A stretch of 64,000 bases of DNA from Leptolyngbyaceae cyanobacterium RM1_1_2 (GTDB lineage Bacteria; Cyanobacteriota; Cyanobacteriia; Phormidesmidales; Phormidesmidaceae). The stretch is taken from NCBI GenBank assembly GCA_012032345.1, contig JAAUQI010000022.1, positions 1-64,000 on the forward strand, written 5' to 3'. The notes beneath the pieces were generated by a model. That model was given only the letters and a program-made list of their open reading frames with translations, was not told where the DNA came from and did not search any database. The position numbers were made by a program, and so were the translations under genes. Below, piece after piece: positions 18,280 to 26,725 of the stretch (the stretch's first letter is position 1; every line of letters starts with the position of its first letter).

Positions 18280-20184
18280 ATGACAACGGAGCGCTTGTAC
18301 TGGCGTCGATTGGCTCCAAAATCTCCTATGGCTTGGCTGCTGCTAGGGTTAGCGGCCTTTGGTCTGAGTCTGATAGCTGCAGTTGGCTGGGCGATGCCTG
18401 CCGCCTTAACGCCCTTGGGCTGGCAGGGGGGGCTAGCGATCGCGGTAGTGGTGATTACCTTTGTGGCTAACGCCACCACTTCGCTGCCTGCCGACATTAT
18501 CTTTTTGGGGGGAGCGGCAGTGCTGTTTCTCAGCGGCATCTTAGATGAAGAAGCGGCACTGGCAGGCTTTAGCAACAGCGGCATGATTACAGTTGCAGTC
18601 CTTTACATGGTGGTTGTTGGGCCACAGCAGACCGGAGCGCTAGCCTGGGTTTCGCAGCGGGTGCTGGGCCTGCCCAAGGGCGAACGGGCGGCTCTCTGGC
18701 GCTTAATGGTTCCAGTGATGGGGCTGAGCGCCTTCCTCAACAACACTCCTGTTGTCGCCATGTTTATCCCGGTGGTCAGTGACTGGTGCCGCAAGCTACG
18801 GATTAGCCCCTCTAAGCTGATGATTCCGCTGAGCTATGCGGCCATTTTTGGCGGCATCTGTACCCTAATTGGCACGAGCACTAACCTAGTCGTGAATGGG
18901 TTGCTGATTTCATCGACTGACTTACCCAGCATGGGGCTGTTGGATATTGCCTGGGTGGGGCTGCCCTGTGCGATCGCGGGTTTTGTCTTCCTCACCCTGA
19001 CTCAGCGCTGGCTGCTGCCCAATCGTCAGTCGGGTTTTAATGCCGTTGACGATAGCCGTCAGTATACGGTTGAGATGGTGGTGGCCCAGAACAGTCCGCT
19101 GGCTGGCAAAACAGTTGAGCAAGCTGGGCTACGTCATCTGCCAGAGCTGTACCTAGCAGAGATTGTGCGAGGTGAGCAGTTGCTGCCAGCGGTTAGCCCT
19201 AAAGAAATTCTGCGAGAGCATGACCAGCTCATTTTTGTTGGGGCGGTTGACTCCATTGTAGATTTGCAGCGGCTGCGAGGGCTACAGCCCGCCACCGATC
19301 AGAGCTTCAAGCTAGAGGTGCCCCGCACCGAGCGCTGCCTGATTGAAGCGGTGGTGTCAAATACCTGCCCGATTGTCGGCAAAACTATTCGAGAAGGCCA
19401 GTTTCGCACTCAGTACAATGCCGTGGTGCTGGCGGTGGCCCGTAGCGGTGAGCGGCTGCAGGGTAAGCTAGGCGATGTCCGCTTGCAGCCAGGGGATGTG
19501 CTGCTGCTGGAGGCTCATCCTAACTTCCTGGAGCAGCGCCGCGTCTCACGAGATTTTTACTTAGTTAATGGGGTGCCCGACTCAGAACCGCTGCGCCATG
19601 AGAAAGCGGCGTTGGCCGTAAGCATTTTGGTGGTAATGGTGCTGCTAGCGGCCTTTGGCTGGCTGAGCATGCTGAAGGCGGCAGTCTTGGCGGCGATCGC
19701 CATGCTGGTGACGGGCTGCTGCTCCCCGGCACAGGCGCTGCGCAATATCGAGTGGTCGGTGCTGCTGGTGATTGGGGCGGCGCTGGCAATGGGGCAGGCT
19801 TTAGATGCGACTGGAGCAGCCGAGGCGATCGCCAACAGCTTTATCAGCCTTGCTGGAGACAATGCCTGGGTGTCGCTGGTGCTGGTCTACGGCATCACGA
19901 CGCTGCTGACAGAGGTGATCACCAACAATGCGGCAGCGGCGCTGGTATTTCCGATTGCCCTCTCGCTCTCGCAGACGTTAGGCGTTAGCTTTATGCCCTT
20001 TGTCATCGCTATTATGGTGGCGGCGTCGGCTAGTTTTTCGACCCCGATTGGCTATCAGACTAACCTGATGGTCTATGGGCCAGGAGGCTACAAGTTCACC
20101 GACTTTATGAGAATTGGTATCCCGCTAAACCTGCTGTTTTGGGTGATTACGGTGACCCTGACGCCGCTGATCTATCCTTTTTAG
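18280..20184 (+). CDS. SLC13-family permease with RCK_C (TrkA-C) domains
   Basis: A 634-residue membrane transporter in the DASS/SLC13 superfamily, like the SAC1/SLT-type anion carriers of algae and cyanobacteria. Hydrophobic helices flank two cytosolic TrkA-C domains (about residues 260-430). Paired hairpin motifs are present: MGLSAFLNNTPVVAMFIPVV with TLIGTSTNLVVNGL in the first half and LTEVITNNAAAALVFPIAL with PIGYQTNLMVYGPGGY in the second. Substrate is probably sulfate or another oxyanion. A GAGGA ribosome site at 18268-18272 precedes the ATG. Confidence 0.85.
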   Translation: MTTERLYWRRLAPKSPMAWLLLGLAAFGLSLIAAVGWAMPAALTPLGWQGGLAIAVVVITFVANATTSLPADIIFLGGAAVLFLSGILDEEAALAGFSNSGMITVAVLYMVVVGPQQTGALAWVSQRVLGLPKGERAALWRLMVPVMGLSAFLNNTPVVAMFIPVVSDWCRKLRISPSKLMIPLSYAAIFGGICTLIGTSTNLVVNGLLISSTDLPSMGLLDIAWVGLPCAIAGFVFLTLTQRWLLPNRQSGFNAVDDSRQYTVEMVVAQNSPLAGKTVEQAGLRHLPELYLAEIVRGEQLLPAVSPKEILREHDQLIFVGAVDSIVDLQRLRGLQPATDQSFKLEVPRTERCLIEAVVSNTCPIVGKTIREGQFRTQYNAVVLAVARSGERLQGKLGDVRLQPGDVLLLEAHPNFLEQRRVSRDFYLVNGVPDSEPLRHEKAALAVSILVVMVLLAAFGWLSMLKAAVLAAIAMLVTGCCSPAQALRNIEWSVLLVIGAALAMGQALDATGAAEAIANSFISLAGDNAWVSLVLVYGITTLLTEVITNNAAAALVFPIALSLSQTLGVSFMPFVIAIMVAASASFSTPIGYQTNLMVYGPGGYKFTDFMRIGIPLNLLFWVITVTLTPLIYPF

Positions 20185-20241
20185 CCCCTAGACGGCAAGC
20201 CCGACGCTCTACTCGATCAGGATGAGCATCGAGATCGGAGG

Positions 20242-20265
20242 TATAGCAAACCGCAGTTTGCTATA
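20242..20265. repeat. Solo palindromic end of the MITE-like family
   Basis: A perfect inverted repeat: TATAGCAAAC at 20242-20251 and GTTTGCTATA at 20256-20265 around loop CGCA. Its central 17 bases are the exact reverse complement of the end of the repeat at 48815-48938, so it looks like a detached terminus of that family. Confidence 0.7.
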
Positions 20266-20267
20266 TC

Positions 20268-20289
20268 TATGTACCACTAGTGGTACATA
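20268..20289. repeat. Perfect 22-base palindrome
   Basis: Two arms (TATGTACCACT and its complement) with no loop, 2 bases from the preceding hairpin. It lies between the convergent SLC13 and PhoD-like genes. There is no T run, so its role as a terminator is uncertain; a protein binding site or a repeat is as likely. Confidence 0.6.
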
Positions 20290-20297
20290 CCCTATGA

Positions 20298-22574
20298 TTA
20301 CTTTTTAGCTTGCGTTTTAGTCAGGTCTATTTGAATTTGATCTAGCAGGGGGTTGTTTGGAGTAATGTCGCTGGTAAAGCGGCTAACAGCGATCGCGGCA
20401 GTAGCGCGAGAGAACCAATAGCTTTGCTGGGTCACGGTCGGTGGGGTGGTGGCTGTCTCAAAAGAAACCAGCGCAATATTGTTGAGACCTACCACCTCTC
20501 GTCCTGACTGAAACCACCGGCTTTGCCAGAAAAATAGCGGTTGCAGCCAGGTTCGTAGAGCTGAGCGCTGCTGCCGCAGATAGAAAGCCCTGGCATCCCG
20601 CTCTAGCGGCTCTTGGTGACGACGCGGAATCCACTCCAAGACGCAGGCCCAGTCTGGCCGCGAATGCGCCTCTGAGGTCGGCAGCTCCAGCATATCCGGC
20701 GGGGCTGACCAGCCAATCCAGCGACGCAGCGGCTCCGATAGCAGCCAGTCTTTGAGCCGGGTATGCAGCAGACGGGTCAGCATTTCTTCGTTCTTGAAGG
20801 CGCTAGCAGTGAGCTGTATCAGCACCCGGCGCGCTTGTTCGTCCTCATAGGAGAGACGTACAACTGAGCTGTAGTGAATATCACCAGAGAGAACTACAAT
20901 CCGCTGCCGCTGCTGAAATAGGGTGGTGAGCAGATGAGCCAGCGCTTCATCATGAATATTCCAGGCATCGCCAACGTCGGTAGAGAATACCTGACGGCGC
21001 TTGAGCTTCCAGTTGTGAATGCGATCGATGATTTTGAGACCAAACACGTTGGTGGGCGCAATAATCAGCGTGGCGTGGTCAGCATCGTCAGGCAGGGTGC
21101 TATCGCGCAGCGGCTGGGTAAGCTGTTGCTCAAAAGCGCTAGGACAGAGCAGCATCGGCGGGGCAATGGATGACTTGCTGGCCGGATAGCCCCGCCAGGT
21201 ACGGGTATCTAGGGCAATGACTTCGTGACAGGGGCCTTGCAGACGGTAGTGCCAGGTCAGCGCTGCTGAATGACGGGTCAGCACTAGGACACCCTCGGTT
21301 TCAACAAATTTGGGCAGCCCCGTGTGCGGATCAATCGCTGGCATGCCTAAATACTGAGCGATCGCCTGATCTGCTGCACTGTCGCTTCCCGCCGACTCAG
21401 ACCAGTGCTGAGCTGCCTGCAATAGCTTACCGCCTAAGGTATCTGGCCCGAATCGCTCCGGCGTATTGCCCCAGCCCTGACACACCGCATAAGATAGCAG
21501 GGCATTTTGCACCGCTCGACGCCCCAGCGATCGCCCGAGTACTCGCAGGCACCATGCCTGGTTTAGGTTCCAGTCATCGCTGACATCATGGTCGTCAAAG
21601 AGGGTGTAAACAGGCACGTTAGCCAAAGCCCGCCGCACCCGCCAGAGAGTATGAATGAACTGGCGCAGATCTGGCGCTTCTTGGTTCCATCTAGCAGCAG
21701 TAGTGCGATCGCGGCAAATCTCTTCGCCCTGAGGGATGTGCTGCGGCCAGCAGACAGGCGACCAGGCCAGCAAATAAGTTGCATAAAACTCACCCAGGCC
21801 CAGCAGATGACTGGTGACTTTTTGGCGCTTGCCGCCCAGTCCAGCGGTAAAGCCTCCCTGCCGGGTAGCTACTTCAGCGCGTCGTCCCACGGGAAGTTGG
21901 GCGGGGGTGTAATACTCTACTGGGTCAAGCGGGTTGGGGCCGATCGGCAGCTTTTCTTCCCACCCCAGCAGGGCGTCACCTAGCTGAGAGGCCACCCACA
22001 GCAGCGGATCGGCTACATCGTCAGCATAGATCTGATCGCCTGTGAGAAATAGCTGGTGCGGTCGCTGGCGGGGCTGAGCGGCTGTGGGCTGAATCAGGGT
22101 ATCTAAAATAGCCAGGGTATCAACGCCGTCGCCGTGGGGCTTGCGGCAGGAACCCTGCACTAAGTGCAGATCCCGCAGGTGCTCCGGCGGCAGAGCAAAG
22201 GTAGGCCGCTGATGCGGAAAATAGCTGAGGTTTGCGGCAGGGGTCGTGCCCAAAACCTGGGCTAAGGTCTGCGGCGTTTCCACCTCGGCGATAGTAAAGC
22301 TGAGGTCATAAGCATAGAGGCGATCGCTCTCTAGAGGTGCTCCAGCAGGGGCAAAGGCGCTTACAAGGGCGACATGCAAATTCTGACCGATGGTAATGGT
22401 TTTCTGCTTGCCCACAAACAAGCCCTCTGCCAGAGCCTGACCGTGCTCGGCAGTCGCATAAATCTGCAAAGTGATTTGACAAGACTGCTTCAGCGCCACC
22501 CAAACTGAGACCTGTTGCGGTGTCGTGTGTCGCAGAATTGGGCCAGCTAACAGCAGCGGCAGGGCATCAATCAT
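20298..22574 (-). CDS. PhoD-like metallophosphatase
   Basis: A 758-residue protein of the PhoD-like phosphatase class (DUF7800/metallophosphatase_2). It has an N-terminal fibronectin-like domain (about 1-110, VSVWVALKQSCQITLQIY), then LVQGSCRKP, the metal-binding FLTGDQIYADDVADPLL, YTLFDDHDVSDDWNLNQAW and LSGDIHYSSVVRLSYED. No signal peptide is seen, so it may be cytosolic, unlike secreted PhoD enzymes. Cyanobacterial members are poorly studied. The ATG at 22574 is the only sensible start. Confidence 0.85.
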   Translation of the reverse strand: MIDALPLLLAGPILRHTTPQQVSVWVALKQSCQITLQIYATAEHGQALAEGLFVGKQKTITIGQNLHVALVSAFAPAGAPLESDRLYAYDLSFTIAEVETPQTLAQVLGTTPAANLSYFPHQRPTFALPPEHLRDLHLVQGSCRKPHGDGVDTLAILDTLIQPTAAQPRQRPHQLFLTGDQIYADDVADPLLWVASQLGDALLGWEEKLPIGPNPLDPVEYYTPAQLPVGRRAEVATRQGGFTAGLGGKRQKVTSHLLGLGEFYATYLLAWSPVCWPQHIPQGEEICRDRTTAARWNQEAPDLRQFIHTLWRVRRALANVPVYTLFDDHDVSDDWNLNQAWCLRVLGRSLGRRAVQNALLSYAVCQGWGNTPERFGPDTLGGKLLQAAQHWSESAGSDSAADQAIAQYLGMPAIDPHTGLPKFVETEGVLVLTRHSAALTWHYRLQGPCHEVIALDTRTWRGYPASKSSIAPPMLLCPSAFEQQLTQPLRDSTLPDDADHATLIIAPTNVFGLKIIDRIHNWKLKRRQVFSTDVGDAWNIHDEALAHLLTTLFQQRQRIVVLSGDIHYSSVVRLSYEDEQARRVLIQLTASAFKNEEMLTRLLHTRLKDWLLSEPLRRWIGWSAPPDMLELPTSEAHSRPDWACVLEWIPRRHQEPLERDARAFYLRQQRSALRTWLQPLFFWQSRWFQSGREVVGLNNIALVSFETATTPPTVTQQSYWFSRATAAIAVSRFTSDITPNNPLLDQIQIDLTKTQAKK

Positions 22575-22775
22575 TTGCCTGTTAGGGAACGGGTTGAAGT
22601 TAATTTGAATCTCTCTATTTGCCTTTTTCTATGCTGATATTATCGCCGATTTGTATTAATTTCATGCCACGAACCCAAAACCAGCTTTCGCACCGTAGAG
22701 ATGCCCCTAGCGCAAACTGAGGCTAGAAAACTGGGTCATTTGTTTTGGGTACTGAGTTAGCTAGCTTCCGGGCAG

Positions 22776-23075
22776 CTACGAATGGGGTTTACGACCGATC
22801 TCGCCGCTAAAAGGCTGAACCCCACTGGCGGGATAGTCGTCGTGAGCAGGGCTGAAAATGGTGATGACAGCTTCTGCCAAAGCCTTGAAAAAGTCAGGCT
22901 GCTCCTTTAAATCGGTAATGGCTTCGTCTACATGCTCAGTCGAAAATTCAAAGCCTGTTTGGTTACCTAGCTCAACTAGCTCCTCTGGACTAGCGACGTT
23001 TTGTAGCCGATCTTTGACTTGCTCGTCTTTAGCAGCCTGTCGGAAAAAGTTGAAAACGTTATCTTTAGACATCAT
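22776..23075 (-). CDS. Nif11-domain small protein
   Basis: About 99 residues from ATG 23075 (MMSKDNVFNFFRQAAKDEQ). It matches the Nif11/nitrile-hydratase-like leader family: NVFNFFRQAAKDEQVKDRL, SPEELVELGNQTGFEFS and EHVDEAI. Such domains act as leaders of ribosomal peptide precursors or stand alone near nif genes. Here the tail after the domain (DDYPASGVQPFSGEIGRKPHS) has no Gly-Gly cleavage motif and no Cys, and no modification enzyme lies nearby, so it is probably not a peptide precursor. Longer upstream starts add no conserved sequence. Confidence 0.75.
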   Translation of the reverse strand: MMSKDNVFNFFRQAAKDEQVKDRLQNVASPEELVELGNQTGFEFSTEHVDEAITDLKEQPDFFKALAEAVITIFSPAHDDYPASGVQPFSGEIGRKPHS

Positions 23076-23148
23076 GTTTTTGTAGCTAAAGCTACTTTTA
23101 AAAGGTTTAGCTTCACAATACCTCGACTGCAAATATCTGTTACCACCT

Positions 23149-23355
23149 CTACACAACTGTTTCCATAAGCTGCCGCTTGTGTTGCAGCTGCTTAATACAG
23201 CGAAAACGGCGTGATGCCCAGTCCTTGAAATCGACTGTTTGGAGACGATTACGAAATACCTGCCAGGTGGCCTGTTTTGACAATGACCGTATCAAAGCGG
23301 CTACGCTGGGGCGATAGCCAATGACTAAAAAACAAGTTGCTAAAGACCCAGACAA
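23149..23355 (-). CDS. Doubtful small ORF upstream of the Nif11 gene
   Basis: A possible 68-residue product with a TTG start and a basic C-terminal half (RNRLQTVDFKDWASRRFRC). It has no recognised domain and no clear ribosome site. It lies just upstream of the Nif11 gene and overlaps only that gene's extended, unlikely start. It may be a degraded or spurious frame. Confidence 0.2.
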   Translation of the reverse strand: MSGSLATCFLVIGYRPSVAALIRSLSKQATWQVFRNRLQTVDFKDWASRRFRCIKQLQHKRQLMETVV

Positions 23356-23503
23356 TCGCGGCGATCGCTCAGCAAATATGCTAAGACTGTTCCATGGCCT
23401 TAGATTTCTTGCTGGGGCTTAACCTGGCTGGCTAGACTCTCGTAGAAGGGCTTGTCAGCTACCTTTGAGAGCATATTCAGAGTTAGAAAGGATAGACATA
23501 GTC

Positions 23504-24295
23504 ATGGGCTTATTCGATCGCGTCAGCCGAGTTGTTCGATCTAATCTCAACGCTGCGGTGAGTTCCGCTGAGGATCCAGAAAAGATTCTCGATCAGGCCA
23601 TCATCGATATGCAGGAGGATCTGGTGCAGATGCGTCAGGCCGTTGCCAGTGCGATCGCTAGCCAAAAGCGAGTTCAGCAGCAGTATGAGCGCGCGCAAGC
23701 TGAATCGAATACCTGGCAGCAGCGGGCACAGCTAGCTCTGCAAAAGGGCGACGATACTCTTGCTCGTGAGGCTCTCGTCCGCAAAAAAGCCCAGGCAGAA
23801 ACGGCAGCTACTCTTAAAGCTCAGCTTGATCAGCAAAACGGCGCGGTTGACACGCTGAAGCGACAGCTGATTGCCCTAGAAAGCAAAATTTCAGAAGCCA
23901 AGACTAAGAAAGATATGCTCAAGGCGCGGGTCAGTGCGGCCAAGGCTAATGAGCAGCTACAGAATACAATGGGCCGGATGAGCACCAGCAGCGCCATGGG
24001 TGCCTTTGACCGCATGGAAGAAAAGATTTTGCAGTTGGAGGCCCGCTCTCAGGCGGCCTCTGAACTGGCTGGGGCTGATTTGGAGAGTCAGTTTGCGGCG
24101 CTCGAAGCCGGTGGCGACGTCGATGCTGAACTGGCTGCTATGAAAGCTCAAGCCCTAGGCGGCTCTGCCCCCAGTCAGGAGGCACTCCCAGCAGCAGAAA
24201 CTCCCGTAGCCGATACCTCCGCAGCCAATGCGCCCAAAGACGAAGCTGTCGATGCTGAGCTAGAAGCGCTTAAAACTCAGCTTGACCAGCTTTAG
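23504..24295 (+). CDS. vipp1: Vipp1/IM30 (PspA family)
   Basis: A membrane-associated ESCRT-III-related protein needed for thylakoid biogenesis and membrane repair. From ATG 23504 (MGLFDRVSRVVRSNLNAAVS) it forms the PspA coiled coil. The segment AMGAFDRMEEKILQLEARSQAA is the family signature. A C-terminal extension ending ELEALKTQLDQL, absent from PspA, is the Vipp1 hallmark. The upstream in-frame start at 23465 adds 13 non-conserved residues. AAAGGA at 23487-23492 is the likely ribosome site. Confidence 0.93.
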   Translation: MGLFDRVSRVVRSNLNAAVSSAEDPEKILDQAIIDMQEDLVQMRQAVASAIASQKRVQQQYERAQAESNTWQQRAQLALQKGDDTLAREALVRKKAQAETAATLKAQLDQQNGAVDTLKRQLIALESKISEAKTKKDMLKARVSAAKANEQLQNTMGRMSTSSAMGAFDRMEEKILQLEARSQAASELAGADLESQFAALEAGGDVDAELAAMKAQALGGSAPSQEALPAAETPVADTSAANAPKDEAVDAELEALKTQLDQL

Positions 24296-24344
24296 TCAAA
24301 TTTAGCCAACGGTACTCACTTTTGCTTAGTCAGGTTTGCGAGAT

Positions 24345-24375
24345 CAGGGGGCTGTTTGTCAGCGCCCTGGTTTTT
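24345..24375 (+). terminator. Probable rho-independent terminator after vipp1
   Basis: Inverted repeat CAGGGGGCTG / CAGCGCCCTG (one mismatch) with loop TTTGT, followed by GTTTTTG. Confidence 0.6.
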
Positions 24376-24449
24376 GTCTGGGCCTGAATTCATTCTCAAG
24401 ATAAGCTAGAAGCTAGGATATTTTCGAGTCGTTGCAAAAACTAGCTACC

Positions 24450-24794
24450 ATGAGCCGTGAAATAACCGTAATCAGCGATCGCGAATTTGAATCTGAGGTG
24501 ATTCAGACCGATGAACCCGTACTGGTCTATTTTTGGGCAACCTGGTGTGGCCCTTGCCGACTGATGTCACCTATTCTCGGTAACTTAGCCACTGAGTACG
24601 GCGATCGCCTCAAAGTCGTTAAGATGGAAGTAGATCCCAATCCAGAGGCAGTGGCCACTTATAAAGTAGAAGGCGTGCCCGCTCTGCGGCTATTCAAAGC
24701 AGGAGAGATTGTAGCAGCGAGTGAAGGGGCCATCAGTAAGCCCCAAATCTATCAGCTGCTTGAAGCGCATGTCTCTTTGCCCGCCGAATCTTAA
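24450..24794 (+). CDS. Thioredoxin
   Basis: A 114-residue thioredoxin from ATG 24450 (MSREITVISDREFESEV). The active site WATWCGPCRLM and the cis-proline region VEGVPALRLF are intact. It reduces protein disulfides. It is followed after 15 bases by an aminotransferase gene. The longer start at 24432 adds six residues of unclear value. Confidence 0.9.
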   Translation: MSREITVISDREFESEVIQTDEPVLVYFWATWCGPCRLMSPILGNLATEYGDRLKVVKMEVDPNPEAVATYKVEGVPALRLFKAGEIVAASEGAISKPQIYQLLEAHVSLPAES

Positions 24795-24809
24795 GTCCAA
24801 AAAGTTTTT

Positions 24810-25982
24810 ATGCAGATTGCTCAACGTCTCAAGCCGCTCCAGACTAATGTCTTTGCCGATATGGATCAGGCCAAGGCTGATGCGATAGCCGCAGGCCAAA
24901 CCATTATTGATTTGTCCCTGGGGTCTTCTGACCTGCCAGCGCCCGCTCATGTTCTAGAGGCGATCGCTAAATCGCTTCAAGACCCTGAGACGCATGGGTA
25001 TTCGCTGTTTCACAGTACCCGAGCTTTTAGACAGGCTGCTGCCGACTGGTATACCCGTAAGTTTGGTATTGACGTTGACCCCGAAACTGAGGTGCTGGCG
25101 CTGATCGGCTCCCAAGAAGGCACCGCTCACCTGCCCTTGGCTCTGCTCAATCCGGGGGACTTTGCCCTGCTGATGGATCCAGGCTATCCCTCTCACGCTG
25201 GTGGTGTTTATCTGGCAAACGGGCAAATTTACCCGATGCCGCTGCGGGCTGAGAATGGCTTTCTGCCAGTTTTTGCTGAGATTCCAGAGCCAGTATTGGC
25301 CCAGTCTCGCATGATGGTTTTGAGCTATCCCCATAACCCCACCACAGCGGCTGCTTCAGTAAAATTCTTTGAGCAGGCAGTTGATTTTTGTCACCGTCAT
25401 AATCTGGTGCTGGTGCATGATTTTCCTTACACCGATATGACCTTTGAGCGAGATCATGCGCCTTCAGTGCTGCAGGCAGATCCGCAAAAGCAGGTTTGCG
25501 TAGAGCTGTTTAGCCTCTCTAAGTCTTACAATATGGGCGGTTTTCGAGTTGCCTATGCCATTGGTAACCCGCAGGTAATTCGCGCTCTGCGGCAGGTCAA
25601 AGCCTGCGTTGACTTTAATCAGTATCGAGGTATTCTCAACGGCGCGATCGCGGCGCTCTCTGGCCCTCAGACATCAGTGCAGCAGGCCGTTGAAACGTTT
25701 CGGCAGCGGCGCGACTGTTTTGTGCAGGCGCTTGATGCCATCGGCTGGTCAGTGCCAACCCCCTCTGCCACAATGTATATCTGGGCTAAGCTGCCCGATC
25801 CCTGGCGCAAAGATTCTATTGGGTTTTGCACTCAGCTAGTCAAGGCCACAGGCGTAGCGGTTTCGCCCGGTCTAGGGTTTGGCAAATCAGGGGAAGGCTA
25901 TGTGCGCTTTGCCCTGGTTCATCCTCCTGAAGTTTTAGAAATGGCGGTACAGCGGCTGGCTGAGTTTTTCAAAACCTCCTGA
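24810..25982 (+). CDS. PLP-dependent class I/II aminotransferase
   Basis: A 390-residue fold-type I aminotransferase. Seen: substrate region LSLGSSDLPAPAHV, MDPGYPSHAGG, SYPHNPTTAAAS (the Asn that binds PLP), DFPYTDMTF and the Schiff-base lysine in SLSKSYNMGGFRVAY. Closest groups are the LL-diaminopimelate and succinyldiaminopimelate aminotransferases, so a lysine or peptidoglycan role is plausible. Substrate is not fixed by sequence. It probably shares a transcript with thioredoxin. Confidence 0.85.
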   Translation: MQIAQRLKPLQTNVFADMDQAKADAIAAGQTIIDLSLGSSDLPAPAHVLEAIAKSLQDPETHGYSLFHSTRAFRQAAADWYTRKFGIDVDPETEVLALIGSQEGTAHLPLALLNPGDFALLMDPGYPSHAGGVYLANGQIYPMPLRAENGFLPVFAEIPEPVLAQSRMMVLSYPHNPTTAAASVKFFEQAVDFCHRHNLVLVHDFPYTDMTFERDHAPSVLQADPQKQVCVELFSLSKSYNMGGFRVAYAIGNPQVIRALRQVKACVDFNQYRGILNGAIAALSGPQTSVQQAVETFRQRRDCFVQALDAIGWSVPTPSATMYIWAKLPDPWRKDSIGFCTQLVKATGVAVSPGLGFGKSGEGYVRFALVHPPEVLEMAVQRLAEFFKTS

Positions 25983-26232
25983 ACGCTGAATAACTGACAG
26001 AAGTTTCTTGCATAGTTTGGGTGGAACGCAGTGAAACCCAACGCCTATAACGGTTTTATTGGTTTTTCCTGAGCTGCACCAAAGCTTCCCCAACCCATAG
26101 CAGAATCACAGGCTCAAGAGTTTTGTCAGTCACCCAGGTGTGAATGGTTCTGTAAATACAAATTTACTGATTTAGGTTAACTCCAAGCCTGCAAGCTGAG
26201 CTAACACTTGCAGGCCAGCGCTTTAGATTAGC

Positions 26233-26250
26233 GGCTTCTGTGGAGAAGCC
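26233..26250. terminator. Hairpin downstream of the 59-residue gene
   Basis: Stem GGCTTCT / AGAAGCC with loop GTGG, a few bases beyond the leftward gene's stop. No strong T run follows on either strand, so a role in termination is only suggested. Confidence 0.4.
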
Positions 26251-26256
26251 TTTAAC

Positions 26257-26436
26257 CTATTTTTGCTTTTGCTCTCTAATAAAGCTCTCAACCGTTTGGC
26301 TAAGCTGCTGAATTGAATTGCCAATTCGCGTAATCCGGGCTTCGATTTGAGAAGATAGCAGGACTACAGTCTGAAGCTGGTTGAGAATCTCACCCATTTC
26401 TTCTCGATAGCGGCCTTCAAAGTCTTGAATGTTCAT
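26257..26436 (-). CDS. Small helical protein, 59 residues
   Basis: ATG at 26436 opens a 59-residue frame ending TAG at 26257-26259, starting MNIQDFEGRYREEMGEILN and ending FIREQKQK. It is almost wholly predicted helix, with heptad-like hydrophobics (LNQLQTVVLLSSQIEARITR, IGNSIQQLSQTVESFI), so it probably forms a small coiled coil. There is no transmembrane segment. I recognise no named family; its clean coding character and a hairpin after the stop support it as real. It lies in the 743-base gap between the aminotransferase and uvrC. Confidence 0.6.
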   Translation of the reverse strand: MNIQDFEGRYREEMGEILNQLQTVVLLSSQIEARITRIGNSIQQLSQTVESFIREQKQK

Positions 26437-26725
26437 AATGTGACAAATCTACAGGAACAGGAACTGACAGCCTACTGGCTGCAGCTCTAATCTATCTTCC
26501 CTGCAAACTTTGCCAAGTGACTTATTGAAAAATTTGCCAAAACCACGCAAACCTTTTAAGTATATATCAATACATTTAAGTTCTGCGTGGCGCTGGTAGT
26601 TTGAGCACGACTGCCTGGGTACGGTAACTTACCCCTTTTCTGGCCCTTTTTTGGATAAATCTAAGCTGCTGACGGTTCCTTTTTCTAGCTATGGTAGTGA
26701 TTGCCGAGAATAGGTTAATCAGGTT

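Noticed and set aside
22776-23156. RiPP precursor cluster around the Nif11 gene
   Set aside because: No cleavage motif, core Cys or modification enzyme is nearby.
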